Source: Cladosporium sp. IMV 00045
Lineage: Eukaryota > Ascomycota > Dothideomycetes > Cladosporiales > Cladosporiaceae
Length of the DNA: 50,868 nucleotides
Assembly: GCA_001931905.2 (NCBI GenBank)
Contig: MSJI02000876.1
Coordinates: 977 to 51,844, forward strand
Direction of reading: 5' to 3'
Made by a program: the position numbers and the translations under genes
Shown: positions 31,260 through 42,864 of the stretch, in pieces
Position numbering within the stretch: position 1 is the first letter of the stretch
Layout: every line of letters starts with the position of its first letter
The notes under the pieces: generated by a model
Told to the model about the DNA's origin: nothing
The model's database searches: none
What the model saw: the letters and a program-made list of their open reading frames with translations, nothing else

Positions 31260-32058
31260 CTAAGATCTTCCGCCTGTTACCTCGACAATACTACCATTCA
31301 TATATCTCGCCTCATCACTGCGTCCACAACTTGTCAGCAATCAACAAATCCGCAAGGGTCAAAGGGACGACGAACCTGAACAAAAACGCAACCACATCAG
31401 CGACCTCGTCTGCCGTTCCCATCCTACCCATACCGCTCTTTTCCTCTTGCTTCCTCACAGCATCCCCTCCAGCAACCACGCCCGCATTCGTGGGAGTATC
31501 AATATACCCAGGCGCTACAGCATTGATTCTGATACCCTTCGGACCAAGCTCTAACGCCATGGATTTCGTGAAGCCGTTAATGCCAAACTTCGTCATGCAG
31601 TAGACGGAGACGCGCGAAGAAGCCGAAACTCCCAAGATAGAGCTGACATTAACGATGCTCGAGCCCGGTCGAAGATGCGGGATGGCGGCGCGGGTGATGG
31701 CGAACGTTCCCTTGAGGTTCGTCGAGACCAGTTTGTCGAAGTACTCGTCCGTCGTGGCGGTCAAGTCGATGCCGGTGGGGTTTACGCCCGCGCAGTTGAA
31801 GATGAAGTCCAGACGGCCGAGGTGGATCGCAGCGTGGTTTACGAATGAGGTGCAGGCATCCGTGTCGGCGACGCTGGAGACTTCGATGTAATGTTCATCG
31901 CCACCGCATAGCCGGGCAGTCTCGGCCAGGCCGTCGTTGTTGATGTCTGAAAGGGCCAGTTTGCCGCCGAGAGATGCGATCTTCTGTGCGGTCGCGCGAC
32001 CGATGCCGGATCCGGCGCCCGTGATGAGGCAGCCTTTGTTCTTGAAATCGTACGGCAT
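31260..32058 (-). CDS. Short-chain dehydrogenase/reductase (classical SDR)
   Basis: Exons 31376-32058 and 31260-31317 (58-nt intron) give 246 residues. The Rossmann cofactor motif is GAGSGIG near the N-terminus, followed by an acidic residue (LSDIN) that favours NAD(H). NCAG, the catalytic Ser (VNVSSI) and YCMTK with Tyr and Lys follow, then the PGYIDTP segment. The second exon supplies the typical tail FLFSDEARYMNGSIVEVTGG, which the unspliced frame lacks; this confirms the intron. The fold and catalytic set are complete. The substrate cannot be told from sequence. It lies 146 bp from tRNA-Gly. Confidence 0.93.
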
Positions 32059-33091
32059 CGTGTGAATACCGTGTCAATATTATTGAGGATGTGATAATCA
32101 CTGCGCCTGTTTGTTGAAAGGAGTCAAGCCAGATGAAGAGTTGCCCCGCCATTTGATGCTCGGAGACGATGCTCCACCATGACGGCGTTCTTATCGCGCA
32201 AGTATCTAGATTCCTGTTATGTGAGCGAAGTGGGCTAGTTGCTATCATCCATCTTCTACATGACAGAAAAATGGAGATGAAATCACAGGTCGAAATCGAT
32301 TTGTTTGTTGAATCAACGACTAAATTGACACATTTCATTGCCTGTTTAAGATCCAACCAAGGTTCATTAGCATTATGGTGAATAACACAGAACAGATATC
32401 TCTGTGAGACATGTATACTCGATTTTAATACGTAAATATGTCATGTCCCCTCATTCCCAGTGTTGATAGGCATCTCTCGTTGCTTCCCGTGCTTCGTTTT
32501 CGGGTTTACTGGAAATGCCTCAATGGGCTGCAAAGGCAAATAATCCAGCAATTCCTCGTTTTGTATCATGCTCATTTCACGTCTCAGTCGTACCAGCACG
32601 TAGTTGTCGTTCTCCAGTTCTCCAGGGACTCGATTCTCGTAGAGAGTCCGGGCAAAGCAGCGGATTTTGGTCATGCTGCAACCTCTTCCCCTTCGTTTTG
32701 TCTCCTTTGCTTTCATTTACCCGACATGAATACTTCCACTTCCTAAGCCAGAATCGAAACGGTCGGACGGGCGAACGGCAGAGATGGTCGCGCTGTTTAA
32801 CACAACAGCTATAGCGTCTCGACCCCGGTCATCTCAAGTGTGTCTTGCCAATTTCGAATAGCAATGACGACCCGGCGGTGGATCTTTCTGCATTGGTGGA
32901 CTTGAGCAGGGCTGCCGTCCAGGCCATCATCTGCTGCATGGCGTTTTGAGCAGTCTCATCTGACTGAATGGCAGGCTATGTGCATAGCGATGTAGTTTGA
33001 TCTCTGATCCTCTGCGACGGGCGTGATGTCGTAGTGTATGCTTTCGTACTGAGAACGGTACGTAACGTCGACACCAGCCTCAAAGTCTCGG
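32059..33091. other. Intergenic, 1 kb
   Basis: This lies between the SDR 5' end and the bZIP 3' end. Frames at 32438-32746 and 32515-32814 have no motifs. The region is AT-rich near 32200-32440. No gene is called. Confidence 0.55.
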
Positions 33092-34039
33092 CTACGCACT
33101 CTGCAGTTGCGGCGAATTCTTCTCGAGACTCGAAGCTTGCAAGCCCGCAACTACTTTCTGCGCCTGCTGGTAATTATACATGGCAATACTGCATTCGCAA
33201 GTTTGGTGGTTAAGCGCAAGACTTCGAAGACCACTCAACTCGTCGCTCAGATCCCGGATTTGTCTCTTCAGCTCGCCATTGGCGGCAGACAAGTGATTGC
33301 ATTTCGATTCGATATTGTGCACCTGCTTCCGTTGGCGAGAGCGGCATTTTGCTGCTGCTACTTTGTTCTTCTCGCGCAGCTTTTGTTGTTTGAGGTTCGC
33401 TTTGCTGTCCTCGGTTTTGGTTGATCCCTCGTTGTCGGATTGATGGCTATCTTTTCTGTTTGTTTTTGATCGTTTGTGTCTTTGATTCGCGGCATGGCGA
33501 GCCCGGTCAACCCGGCCAGAAGAGTTAGGCTCTAGTAGTGGTGCTGTGAATGGAGAATCCGAGGGAGAAGGCTTGAAGTCGGTTGAGGCAGCCGTCGAGA
33601 CTGAGCGGTTGCCTATAGACCCAGTGGGAGGAGTGCTGGACACCGCGGTAGAGTCTGCGTCGTCCGGCGAGTTGCTCTGTGAACTCGCATTCGCATAGCT
33701 TAAATTCAAGTCTGACCACAGACTTGTCGGATCTATGGTATTGCTTGGAAAGCCTTGGCTCATCTGCATTGTCTTCTGATCTGTTGGAAATGCATTTGCT
33801 TCGACGGAGCTGACAGGAAATTAGAATGGGCTGACACGTAGGAGAATTGCTTGCTACGCCTACTTTAGCTTGGGATCAATGAATCCTGGAATATCCCAAC
33901 CCGCTCCGAGTCCAAGGTCCAAATATTTCGCGTCAATGCCATTAGCCATGTCGTAATGGTCTGGAAAGAATCCGTTTTGCTGGTCACCCAGACCAGAAGG
34001 GAATGGACCGGCGCCAGTAAAGGCAGTAGCAGTCTCCAT
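33092..34039 (-). CDS. bZIP transcription factor, Atf1/CREB type
   Basis: Exons 33864-34039 and 33092-33809 (54-nt intron, ending TGTCAG) give 297 residues. The basic region is LREKNKVAAAKCRSRQRKQ, with the N-x2-AA-x2-C-R signature of ATF/CREB factors. A leucine zipper follows (heptads through NHLSAANGELKRQIRDLSDE), then a CECSIAMYN segment after it. The N-terminal two thirds is Ser/Thr/Pro-rich and probably disordered activation sequence. The upstream exon is needed to reach an ATG with a plausible leader (METATAFTGAGPFPSGLGDQ) and gives a phase-consistent join. Likely a nuclear, stress- or development-related regulator, by family analogy only. Confidence 0.88.
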
Positions 34040-34373
34040 GTTTGTGAGATATCACTGGTGATGTGAAACTGTAGATGTCTGCCGAGTTGTCCGCGCGGTG
34101 CCACAAAGTCAGGCGGGTAATGAAAGAGAAATACTCTGAGGAACGATTGGGAAAAGGCAGCCCACATGCATAGAGGGTCGAGGACTTTTGTGCGGATGGG
34201 TGTCTAGGCAATCGGGGAGGTCCAGACTGGAGCCCGGTCCGAAGTGCGGCATTGAAAGGATCTTCCTACCACTCTTCTTCAGTAACCGCGTAACCGCACG
34301 AGTCCATGGTTGGGACTGGCTGAGTGGTTACATTGCTATTACGGCTGATAATCCACTATGAACGGTACGCCAA

Positions 34374-34792
34374 TCTCTCATCTCCCCTCACATCGAGCTG
34401 CTGTTCGAGCTCGAAGGCGATCATATTGGCAAAGCCTACCTCTGTAAGCTCTCTGTCGAGATGTGGCCGCGCGTAGAGACCATTGATACTGACGGATGTA
34501 AGTGGCGAACAACGCGAGAGCCCAGACTTTGGCCGCCGCGGACACGGAGGGAAGCTACGCAGACGGGGCAGAGGGATGTGCAACGTCGCAAAGGCAATCT
34601 CAACCAGTGGAAGAACGTGAAATCGCCTATGATGCCTTTTCTGTGGAGGTAAAAGTATGTCGCGCGCCGATACCAGGACGGGACTGGCGCGGAGTTCTCT
34701 CCTGGTCTCTTCGTAACCGCCACTACGTCAGACTGCATGTGTGTGACTGGAGAAAGATGGATGCAGAGTTTGTAGGAGGTAGGCTCGGTAGG
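34374..34792 (+). CDS. Possible fragment of a hypothetical gene
   Basis: A frame reading HIELLFELEGDHIGKAYL and EMWPRVETIDTDG, then a GTAAGT donor, can be joined in phase at a CCAG acceptor (exon 2 from about 34611) to LEEREIAYDAFSVEVKVCRA and WSLRNRHYVRLHVCDWRKMD. No start codon or clear 3' end is found. Either a decayed gene or chance. No family is recognised. Confidence 0.22.
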
Positions 34793-34829
34793 CCGCCAGG
34801 GATGCCATTCTCGTTTCTGCATCCTTGTT

Positions 34830-35336
34830 TCAAACGGAGCCGACTCCTGGCCAATCCACTCGGATGCCGGCATCTTGATTGCATCGCGCATTGGCTTGCG
34901 ACGGACGTGGCTCCGGAGTATGAGCCGTTTCCGCGATTTCACCGTACGTGTAACTGTCTGGAACCAGTCCCATGGCCAGTGACGGTTCATAATTATTGTT
35001 GCTTCTACCCTCACCAGCTATTTCCCCAATCTCGTCCCTAACAAAGCCATTGAAGCTATCCAAAAATCGGCTCATCGGGTTGGCCATAGAGTTCATCAAC
35101 GAAACTCTTCGACCCGTATTTGAACAGCTCTGCCGATAAAATGCTTTCGTGTGAGCACCCCCGGCCCATGCTGCTGAGGCTGCCTCGTCAATGTGCAGAT
35201 GGACCCACCCTTGGAGCTCCTTCTGAGGGCAAATGACGACCAATCCTGTGTTCCAGATGCGAGCACGGAGGAGTCTCCGGAGAGGCAGGAGGTTGCACTG
35301 CGGCAGCGTGTCTTGATGGTGTCTCTTGCCTACCAT
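34830..35336 (-). CDS. Possible hypothetical protein
   Basis: An ATG-initiated open frame of 168 codons. Segments such as MSRFLDSFNGFVRDEIGEIA and GLVPDSYTYGEIAETA look protein-like, but there is no known motif, signal or neighbour supporting it. It overlaps, on the opposite strand, the tail of a plus-strand open frame. Low confidence. Confidence 0.22.
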   Translation of the reverse strand: MVGKRHHQDTLPQCNLLPLRRLLRARIWNTGLVVICPQKELQGWVHLHIDEAASAAWAGGAHTKAFYRQSCSNTGRRVSLMNSMANPMSRFLDSFNGFVRDEIGEIAGEGRSNNNYEPSLAMGLVPDSYTYGEIAETAHTPEPRPSQANARCNQDAGIRVDWPGVGSV

Positions 35337-36184
35337 GGCTGTGGGGAGGGGAAGTCTGTTACTCCACTTGTTACAACCAGTTGGCGGCGCGCCTCACGCA
35401 CTCATCCCGGGTAACGCTCTACACCGTGGATGTAGATTTCTTGTGCTTGCTCCTCAAGAATCCTCGCTCTTTCGAGCCTCTCAAAACACTCGTTGCTACG
35501 TCGTGCTTGTAGCGGAATTAAGTGTAGGTAGTGAGGTCACGCTAGATGCCGATCACAAAATACAGTCCGAGCATTTCCTCCCACCCCAATTTATAGACGT
35601 TTTCGCCCGTCGGAGGTTTGGCCGTCCTCCATCAACGTGCGCGAGGTATCAACGTCGGCCTGCCTGCTGATGCTCCCCGAACAAAGAAGGGTGAGGAGGG
35701 CAACGTCTTTCCGTTTTACGGTGGTGTACGTAACACAGATCGCACAGGAGGCGTGTGAGTAGCGAAGCTTCCATTCCTCGAAGTTAAGAATAAGAGCATG
35801 GCTGGGCAGCGTGCAGCCGTGGGCACAGGCTTCAATGGTGAAGTCACGAATGCGCGATCGTCTGGGCTAAAGAGCCGTGATAACGGACTTTCAGGCCGTT
35901 CTCTACCTGCCCTCGTTGTCGTCTTGCAAGGATCGTCTATTACAAATTATATCCGAGAGAGTGGTGCCGTTCACCCCTCACCCATGAACGCTTTTGCATC
36001 TCCGTTCGCTTCAAACCGAGAGTTTCGAAGTATTTGAATTGTGCAACTCCGAGGTCGCTTATTTCTATCATTGACCCTACATTATCAGAGCCTCTTTTGA
36101 ATTGCAACTCAGCGCAAAGTCGTTTGTTTCAAGCTACCAATCTTTCAGGCCCAACATAGGCACCTTCCCACCTCACTTAGAACA

Positions 36185-37355
36185 ATGTCTGCATCGCCTT
36201 CTCTGGAGGAGAGCAAGCTGCCTGCAGCAGCAGGGACAGGCTCGGAACCAAGCTCTCCCAATGGCATTCGAAAGCGAACACGAAAAGCATGTGACAGGTG
36301 TCGATTGAAGAAGGGCAAATGCGATGGATCGTATCCATGTTCTCGCTGCAAGGTTGACAACCTCGTGTGTTGCTTCAGGTACACTCTCCACGCGCCTCAT
36401 TGGAAAGTATTATTGATTAACTTACAGCAGTGAAGCAAAGAAATCGCATAGTCGAAACCATCCGAAGGGCTATGCGGAAATGCTAGAACGGCAGCAAAAT
36501 CAACTGGTTGCTGGCCTCCAAACACTGTATTCCCAATTGCAAAATGCAGCATTATGGGATGGTCCGCCTTTGACTACCAATGGAAAGGAACCGCTTACCC
36601 ACGATATCCTCGCTTCTTTGAATCTCCTGCAACCAAAGGAAGACGGAACTGGTCAGATGAAATCTTTTGAAGATATACCCAGAAACAAAAGACATGATTC
36701 CGGATATGCAAGCAATGTCTCGGATTTAACCTCGCCTTCACACGTTACTGGAAAACTAGAGGGATCATCTTCCATTGGCCCCGATGTACCTACATCGCCA
36801 CACGAGGGATTGACATCCCCGATCGCCAGTCCTTTGGGCGGAATGTCGGCCTCGCTGCCAACAAACTCACTGCAGCAATCATCTTTCAACGAGCAGCACC
36901 AGTCTCAATCATATCTGCAGCAGCCTCGTGCGCGGCCTCTATTAGCCAAGCCAAAATCTCTTCATGAACCGCCACTCAACCCGGCATCGAAAGTCCTGCC
37001 ACCACTCGATACAATTTCTTACCAGCAACCATGTTCACAAATTCTTCCCTTATACGAAGACCCTCAACTCTACTCTCTAGACTGGCCTCAACTGGTCACT
37101 GGCAGCAGTGATCACGACGAGACCGGTCTAATCCCACCAAAGACGGCACCACTTTTCACCCAGTCGTTTGATCTTGTCCAGGACACTTCGGGGGCTCAGA
37201 AACAGTCCCCAACCGCTTCCAGGCGTCCGTTATGGCAGCGCCGCCTGGGCGTTGATAGCACCGACTTCATGTCTGACTTTGCAAACCTCAGCCCTTTGAA
37301 TGTGTCAGAGGTAAATTCCAAGAGTCTCTTGAAACCACAGAATGTCGCGGCATAA
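36185..37355 (+). CDS. Zn2Cys6 transcription factor, fluffy-like
   Basis: Exons 36185-36378 and 36428-37355 (49-nt intron) give 373 residues. The zinc cluster is complete, with six cysteines: CDRCRLKKGKCDGSYPCSRC then VC. A basic stretch (KRTRKA) precedes it. After the intron, GYAEMLERQQNQLVAGLQTL and PLTHDILASLNLL match the region that follows the cluster in the Neurospora fluffy (fl) family of developmental regulators. The rest is Ser/Pro/Gln-rich with no fungal-specific TF middle homology domain, as is usual for that family. The intron right after the zinc cluster is also typical. Likely a nuclear activator of conidial development, by analogy only. Confidence 0.9.
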
Positions 37356-38342
37356 TATATAATGGGATGCGGACAATGTGAACGACTTTACGAAAACAAC
37401 GAGAACACCACAACCAGACGTTCAGGCTGTGGAGCGTGCGGTGCATTTGCAACATAGCACGCACTCCAGCGTACATATGTAGAGTGCGACGAGCAACAGG
37501 AAAAGGGAACAGCCGGATATAACGTCCTAAGAGACAGATCGAAATGCCATGTGTTACAAGTCATCACGTCCATACTCGAGATAAAGGGTCGTTTGCCCCC
37601 AAGAACTTGCAAGAAACCACCACCACATTCTTACTGACCATCCAAGAATGGACAATCCCGTGGACATCGCACGAGAAATGGGATGAGACGGTTTCAAACT
37701 CCCAGTCTTGCCGGTCCCGGCCGCTTGTTTGCGGCTGAAATGTGCATGTTGCAAACCCCGCCTCAACATCCTGCATGCAGCCGCAGGAACATGGGAGTCC
37801 ATTTTCTAAGCCTCTTTCCCCATTTACTGACTATCTTACTTTTTTCCGCGGGTGCAGTTCCGTTGTTTCTCATGTTATGTGGGAGCCGAAATATCGAAGA
37901 TTGTGTACAGTCGCAGACACAAAAGGACTTAACGACTGGCTGGCGGCATTTCTCAATAGTGTCGAAAAGGCATGGCATCAGCTCGTACATCCACCAAGGA
38001 TCCTGCCCCAATGCAACCTGCAGTGGATGTGCCGTTAGAGGCAAAGAATTCTCCGTCAGGTGTATAGTACCTAAAGCAGCCGAAGCAGTGACCCTAGGAT
38101 GTCTATTGCCTGGGTTAACGACCGATTGTGTGATGCATGTGCATCTTGCTGCACGCTTGTATGCAAATATTCTTCGTATTCTCCTCAGCTGAAATATATT
38201 GCCGCGGAGACCGCCTGATCTGGACCTCAAGACTTGCTCGTAGCGACGAGAGGGGAGAGAGGTATAAGAAGTAATGCAGACATCGCTGGGACTGCTCCCC
38301 CAGTCTCTCATTGTAGGTTATTTTTGACAAACCACAGACACG
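37356..38342. other. Intergenic, 1 kb
   Basis: No supportable gene. Overlapping frames on both strands around 37683-38311 lack motifs. The last 100 bp are the promoter and leader of the secreted-protein gene. Confidence 0.55.
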
Positions 38343-39392
38343 ATGTTCAACATCAGCATCAAGAGCATGCTAGGCATTGCTTCACTCAATCTCCTCGTCA
38401 CAGCCTTGCCAGCCGCCGACCCAAATGACGATGACTTCCAATGCCTGTCTTCCTGGCACTCATGGGACGCCTCTGCCTCCCAAAACCAATACACCACAAC
38501 GGTGGTCAGCTCAATCGTCTACGTGACCGACATTGTCGACCCAAACGTCCCCCTCTCCACCCTCTGCGACGGCCGACCTCGAGGCCAATACACGCAAAGC
38601 AGCTCTACAGAAACTTACGACCCACCCTCCACCCAAACAATCTACAACCCCCCAACCACCGGCACGCCAACCTGCACCATAGCCGAAACGGCCTGCACCG
38701 CCATCCTCTCCTCCTACACCTCCTCCCTCTCCGACTACCTTTCCTCCTCCTCCCCCAGCCCCGGCGCCCCTCACTGCTCAACCTACGTCCCCTGCAGCCT
38801 CAACCCGTCCTACTGCTTCATCTACGCCGGCCTAGAGAAAATCCTCTACTACTGGCCCATCACGACCGTGTCCGGCGACTTCTGCGCGCAAAACGGCAGC
38901 ACAATCTTCGCCGAACCCACCAGCCCTCCCAAACCCAACACCGCCGTCATCGACTCTTTCACCTTCACCTCCCCAACCCCCTACCTCTCCTTCGGCGCCG
39001 CCTCCGCAGTCCTCCACGGCCGCCGACCCAGCCGCACGGCCTGCGGCCCCGCAGGACAAACGAACATCATCGTCCCCGTCACGACGGAGTCGTTCTACAG
39101 CGCGGGCTGGGGCAGTGGTGACACGAGCTACAGCTTCGATTTTGGGGACTTGATGACGGTGCCTGCGGACGCGTACGATCGGCAGCGACAGTGCAGGTTC
39201 GAGGGGAGGTGTGAGACGATCGTGCAGGAGGGTTATACGATTATCGCGCCGTTGCCGACGGAGATTCTGCAGTTGGAGGATGAGTGGGTGAGCAATGGGT
39301 GTAGGGGCACGAGCGATAGGTATTATCTCACGCCGGTGGCGTTGGCGACGCCGACGCCGACTTCTTCTTCGTCGGTGGGTGGGTTGGTGTAA
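38343..39392 (+). CDS. Secreted Ser/Thr/Pro-rich hypothetical protein
   Basis: A single exon gives 349 residues. The first 23 or so (FNISIKSMLGIASLNLLVTA) form a signal peptide. The mature protein is rich in Ser, Thr, Pro and Tyr, with about ten cysteines. It has strand-like repeats (TTTVVSSIVYVTDI; SSSTETYDPPSTQTIYNPP) and no transmembrane tail. This looks like an O-glycosylated cell-wall or secreted protein. No enzyme motif is visible. It is convergent with the membrane protein gene at 39769, with 376 bp between the two ends. Confidence 0.78.
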   Translation: MFNISIKSMLGIASLNLLVTALPAADPNDDDFQCLSSWHSWDASASQNQYTTTVVSSIVYVTDIVDPNVPLSTLCDGRPRGQYTQSSSTETYDPPSTQTIYNPPTTGTPTCTIAETACTAILSSYTSSLSDYLSSSSPSPGAPHCSTYVPCSLNPSYCFIYAGLEKILYYWPITTVSGDFCAQNGSTIFAEPTSPPKPNTAVIDSFTFTSPTPYLSFGAASAVLHGRRPSRTACGPAGQTNIIVPVTTESFYSAGWGSGDTSYSFDFGDLMTVPADAYDRQRQCRFEGRCETIVQEGYTIIAPLPTEILQLEDEWVSNGCRGTSDRYYLTPVALATPTPTSSSSVGGLV

Positions 39393-39768
39393 TTGGGGTC
39401 CAAGATGAAGGGTTTGGACTGTTCGTGCGGAGACGTCGATACGCATAGAGTGATTCGATCGTCCATTTGAGATTGTGAGTTATACAGGACGACATTTCCT
39501 CGTGTGTTTGTCTGTTTTTGTCATTACCGGAGCTGAAGCTCACACCAAAATAGATATTGTCCAACGGCCTTCTTTGTCGTCGTTTGAAAGCGTTTTCAGA
39601 TAATCAGAACGAAACCCGCATTTCCCTCCAGTAACAACAGAAAGAAGAAATCAAAACAACCCTCCAACGCCGTCGCTACCATCAACACAAAAAGAAGCAC
39701 AACACCTCATAATCAAAAACGGAAATCATCAAAAAATAAATCACAAGAACAATAACCACCCAACCCGA

Positions 39769-40956
39769 TCAACCGTCCCGCCTCCACTCCTTCGGGTCCT
39801 CAAACGGATCCTCCCTCCCGATAACATACCCCGGCGCATACTCCGAAGTCCTGATGACATGCGCGCCACCACTCCTCCTCGCCGGCCGGGCCGAGTGCAA
39901 CGAAGCCGTGTCGGAGTAAGTGTCACTGGTGACGCTGTTGACCGTGCCTGAGCGGCTGAGATTGGGCCTCGCCACGCCCGCTTGCGGCGAGAGAGAAGTT
40001 GCTGTGAAAGCCGTGTCGCGGCCGCTGAGAGCTGCGAGCGCTGCGCCTGTGGGGGAGGTGTGGTCGGAGTCGGAGGGTGAGATGGGAGAGACGGGGTCCA
40101 TGAAAGGGTCGGTTGGGAAGGCGAGGTGGGGGAGCGTGTAGGTTGATCCGGGCGGGGCGGTTTTGGCGTAGGCGGGTGGTGGTGGTTCGTAGAATGTTGA
40201 TGCTGGGCGTGCTGAGTCGCCACTGGGTCCGCGGATGGTGGATGCTGGTGAGGTTGGGGTGGAGAGGCCGGTGTAGTAGGCGTTGTTGGTTGTGTTTGTG
40301 AGGATTGGGGCGTTTGCGTCGTGGGTTGGTGGGATGGAGGTTTCTTTCATAAAAGCTCCGGCTCCTCCTTTGGGTCGATTGGTCATCGGGTGATGGTGTT
40401 GGTTTTGTGGAGCGGAACGACGACGTCGACGACGGCGGAGGAAGAGGAGGATGAAAGCGATGGCGGAGATGAGGATGATAGGGATTATTACAGCGGCGGC
40501 AATCAACCCGGGCGAAGGTCCAGAGTGTTTTGAATGACTGACCACGGCAGCAGAAGAGCTAGGGTCGTGGGAAGAATCTGAGACGTGGTCGGCTCCAGGT
40601 GTCGAGGTAGACAGCTTACTGCCTCCAGTCGTTGTCGCTGGTGCACCGGTGATGGTTGAGCCATTACTGTCGGTTGAAATCGCTACCGTTCCAGTTGAGA
40701 TGGTCGACGCTACACCAAAGGTGATCGTGGTGCCGCTGGAGTAGTCCTCGTAGCTTTCGTACTCGGTTGACTCTCCTGTACTTTCGGCATCCTGTTCAGA
40801 AGTGCTGCTCGCCTCTGCCGCAGCAGCAGCAGACGCAGATGCAGAAGAGGCAGCAGCTATTCTGTCGCTGATGAAGGCCTCTCTGTTGGCAGACATCTGG
40901 CTCATGACTTCTGGTGGTGGTACCGGATCGGCCCTGGGTAACAATCGATGGGCCAT
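39769..40956 (-). CDS. Single-pass Ser/Thr-rich membrane protein (Mid2/Wsc-like layout)
   Basis: The open frame gives 395 residues. An extracellular-type domain rich in Ser, Thr and Ala comes first (about residues 20-145). One membrane segment follows (PGLIAAAVIIPIILISAIAF) with a stop-transfer cluster of eight arginines, then a Pro/Ser-rich cytoplasmic tail with PPPPAY motifs. This layout is typical of fungal cell-wall stress sensors of the Mid2 type. No signal peptide is present at the ATG used, which such a protein should have, so an upstream exon may be missing. The same frame stays open a few codons upstream (CPQVDD). Confidence 0.75.
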   Translation of the reverse strand: MAHRLLPRADPVPPPEVMSQMSANREAFISDRIAAASSASASAAAAAEASSTSEQDAESTGESTEYESYEDYSSGTTITFGVASTISTGTVAISTDSNGSTITGAPATTTGGSKLSTSTPGADHVSDSSHDPSSSAAVVSHSKHSGPSPGLIAAAVIIPIILISAIAFILLFLRRRRRRRSAPQNQHHHPMTNRPKGGAGAFMKETSIPPTHDANAPILTNTTNNAYYTGLSTPTSPASTIRGPSGDSARPASTFYEPPPPAYAKTAPPGSTYTLPHLAFPTDPFMDPVSPISPSDSDHTSPTGAALAALSGRDTAFTATSLSPQAGVARPNLSRSGTVNSVTSDTYSDTASLHSARPARRSGGAHVIRTSEYAPGYVIGREDPFEDPKEWRRDG

Positions 40957-42864
40957 GTCGTCGACTTGGGGACAAGGTGAGTTTTGAGCGATGAGTGTGA
41001 GGTGAGAGGGGCGTAGGCAGCTTGGTCAGATTGGGCTCAGGCGGTGCAAACAGATGGTGGGTGGAGGGTGGTATGGAATGGTGTGTTGGATGATGCGACC
41101 ACAGCCAGTAATGATGTGAAGGCAGAAGAAGACAAGGAAATCAGACGGAGATGATGAGAGGGAGGAGGTGAGATTGTCGATGACAATGCTTACGATCAGG
41201 CGTGCAAAAGGCTCTCTCAGGTGGAAGTCAATCGCGGACAACAGGGCGGCAGCAGGATGACTTAGTACTTACTGCAAGGCGGATTGGCGGGCGGGGAGGA
41301 AGAGGGTGTCAGCACACAGTCTTTTGCGCGAGTTGGTGATGCATGTGGCTCGACCTGCGCCGTGGGGGGTAAAGCATGCGAGGCGTCAGCCATGATTGGA
41401 AGAGGAAGATCTTGGTAGAGCCCTCCTTCGTCCACGGTTGCGTCGGCTCCAGACTGCGGTTAGTGACTTTTGCCTGAGTGGCGTTGTCCTGTCCTGTCCT
41501 GCCCTGTCCTCTCTCTTCCCTCCTCTCTCCCCGCAAACAACACTCAAAGCTTGTGTGCCACTCTTCCAGACCCTACCCTCAATCCTTACTACCTATTCAG
41601 GAACCACGGTTCATCCACACTTCCAGGCACCCTTCTCCAAAATTATTCAGTGCCATCCCTTTGCGGTCGCTCGTCTGTCTGAATCCAGCCGTGTCACTTT
41701 CTCAGCCATGCCCGTGATTCCCTTGCTGCTAGAATGGCCTTGCCTTATGCTTCTTCGGACGCTGAGAGGGGGAATTCGCCGGCAAACAAAGCCCCGCCCT
41801 AATCCGTGCCACACAACCAAGGCCTAGTTTGGCGCCGCAGGACCCCAAGACACCACGTGAAAGCGAAGAGGCTTGGTGGCAGATCTGGATGGTGAGAAAT
41901 CGACGTTCAGAATGTTCGAATACGCGCCTTGCAAAGGCATGGCTCTCTGTCAGAACATTCTCGCTGATCCAGGTCTGCAACCAATACACACCGCTCGCAG
42001 AATGAGAAAATGCCTATTCAATCAGCAGCAAGAGTCGTGTCAGCAATAGGAACTGTCGACTATGACCATGATATACGAAGCCACAGCACAACTAGTGGAC
42101 GGCTCCGCTCGTTCCTCCCTTTCAGCTCCGGTGCCGCCGATCTTATCGCGTGCGTATCTTCGTCCTGACTTCCTGAGGCAGGCAGATTGCGACCCATGCG
42201 CCACATTTGACATTTCACATACAGCGCATCACAGAATAAAATCAGCGTACCTAATATCTCGAAATAGAAGTGCGTCGTAACCTCTGTCCCGTTCGGGCGA
42301 TACCGAAAATTCATTGTTTCGAGGCTACTTGTATCTGAATGACGACCTCGACTTCAATTTCGTCTCTCGCTGGAGAACCCCATCGCCAAACTTCCACAAT
42401 CCTCAAGATCTGGACCGTTAATGTCTCAAAGACAAACACCTCTTTCCGTGGCATAATGTTCGCGCCCGCAATACTTCTAGCGAATTGTAAGAAAAAAAGC
42501 CAATCTGGCATGGCGCGACTCAGCCTCCCAAGCAAAATATAATGTTGTGATCATGCAGCCACTCGCTCCGTGCACAAATCAGAGTCAAGTGCTGGCTGGC
42601 TATTGGAATCTTATGAGCGAGGTAGGTTTTACGACTGTCAGCTAGGACTATCTGGGCCTTACCTCGCCGTTCGAAGGGATCTTCGACTACAAAGCCTAGC
42701 CTGATCGTTGGCTTCTGCCCGCAGGTATCTACATCATCTTCCTGCTGCTGGGTCGCGATCTTGGACCATTCACTTACATGTCTACAAACGGTGAAGTCAC
42801 GATGGGTGGCTCTTCCTCATTGCACCAGCTACTCAAGCAAATTGTCTTACAGGTCTCACATCAA
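40957..42864. other. Intergenic, 1.9 kb
   Basis: The first 300-600 bases are pyrimidine-rich on the minus strand, as expected for a promoter and leader of the membrane-protein gene. A tandem GTCCT-type run (about 41486-41510) is simple sequence. A pair of short minus-strand frames at about 42060-42477 is discussed in the findings. No firm gene. Confidence 0.5.

Larger units (their letters stand above)
34040..36184. other. Long intergenic stretch with weak coding candidates
   Basis: Over 2 kb separates two divergent regulator genes. Two weak coding candidates lie in it (listed separately at about 34374-34792 plus and 34830-35336 minus). The remaining 35340-36180 shows nothing recognisable and probably holds the long promoter and 5' leader of the Zn2Cys6 gene at 36185. 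Confidence 0.5.

Noticed and set aside
38441..39121. 226-codon frame overlapping the secreted protein gene
   Set aside because: Pro/His/Arg-rich out-of-frame shadow of a GC-biased Ser/Thr/Pro-coding region.
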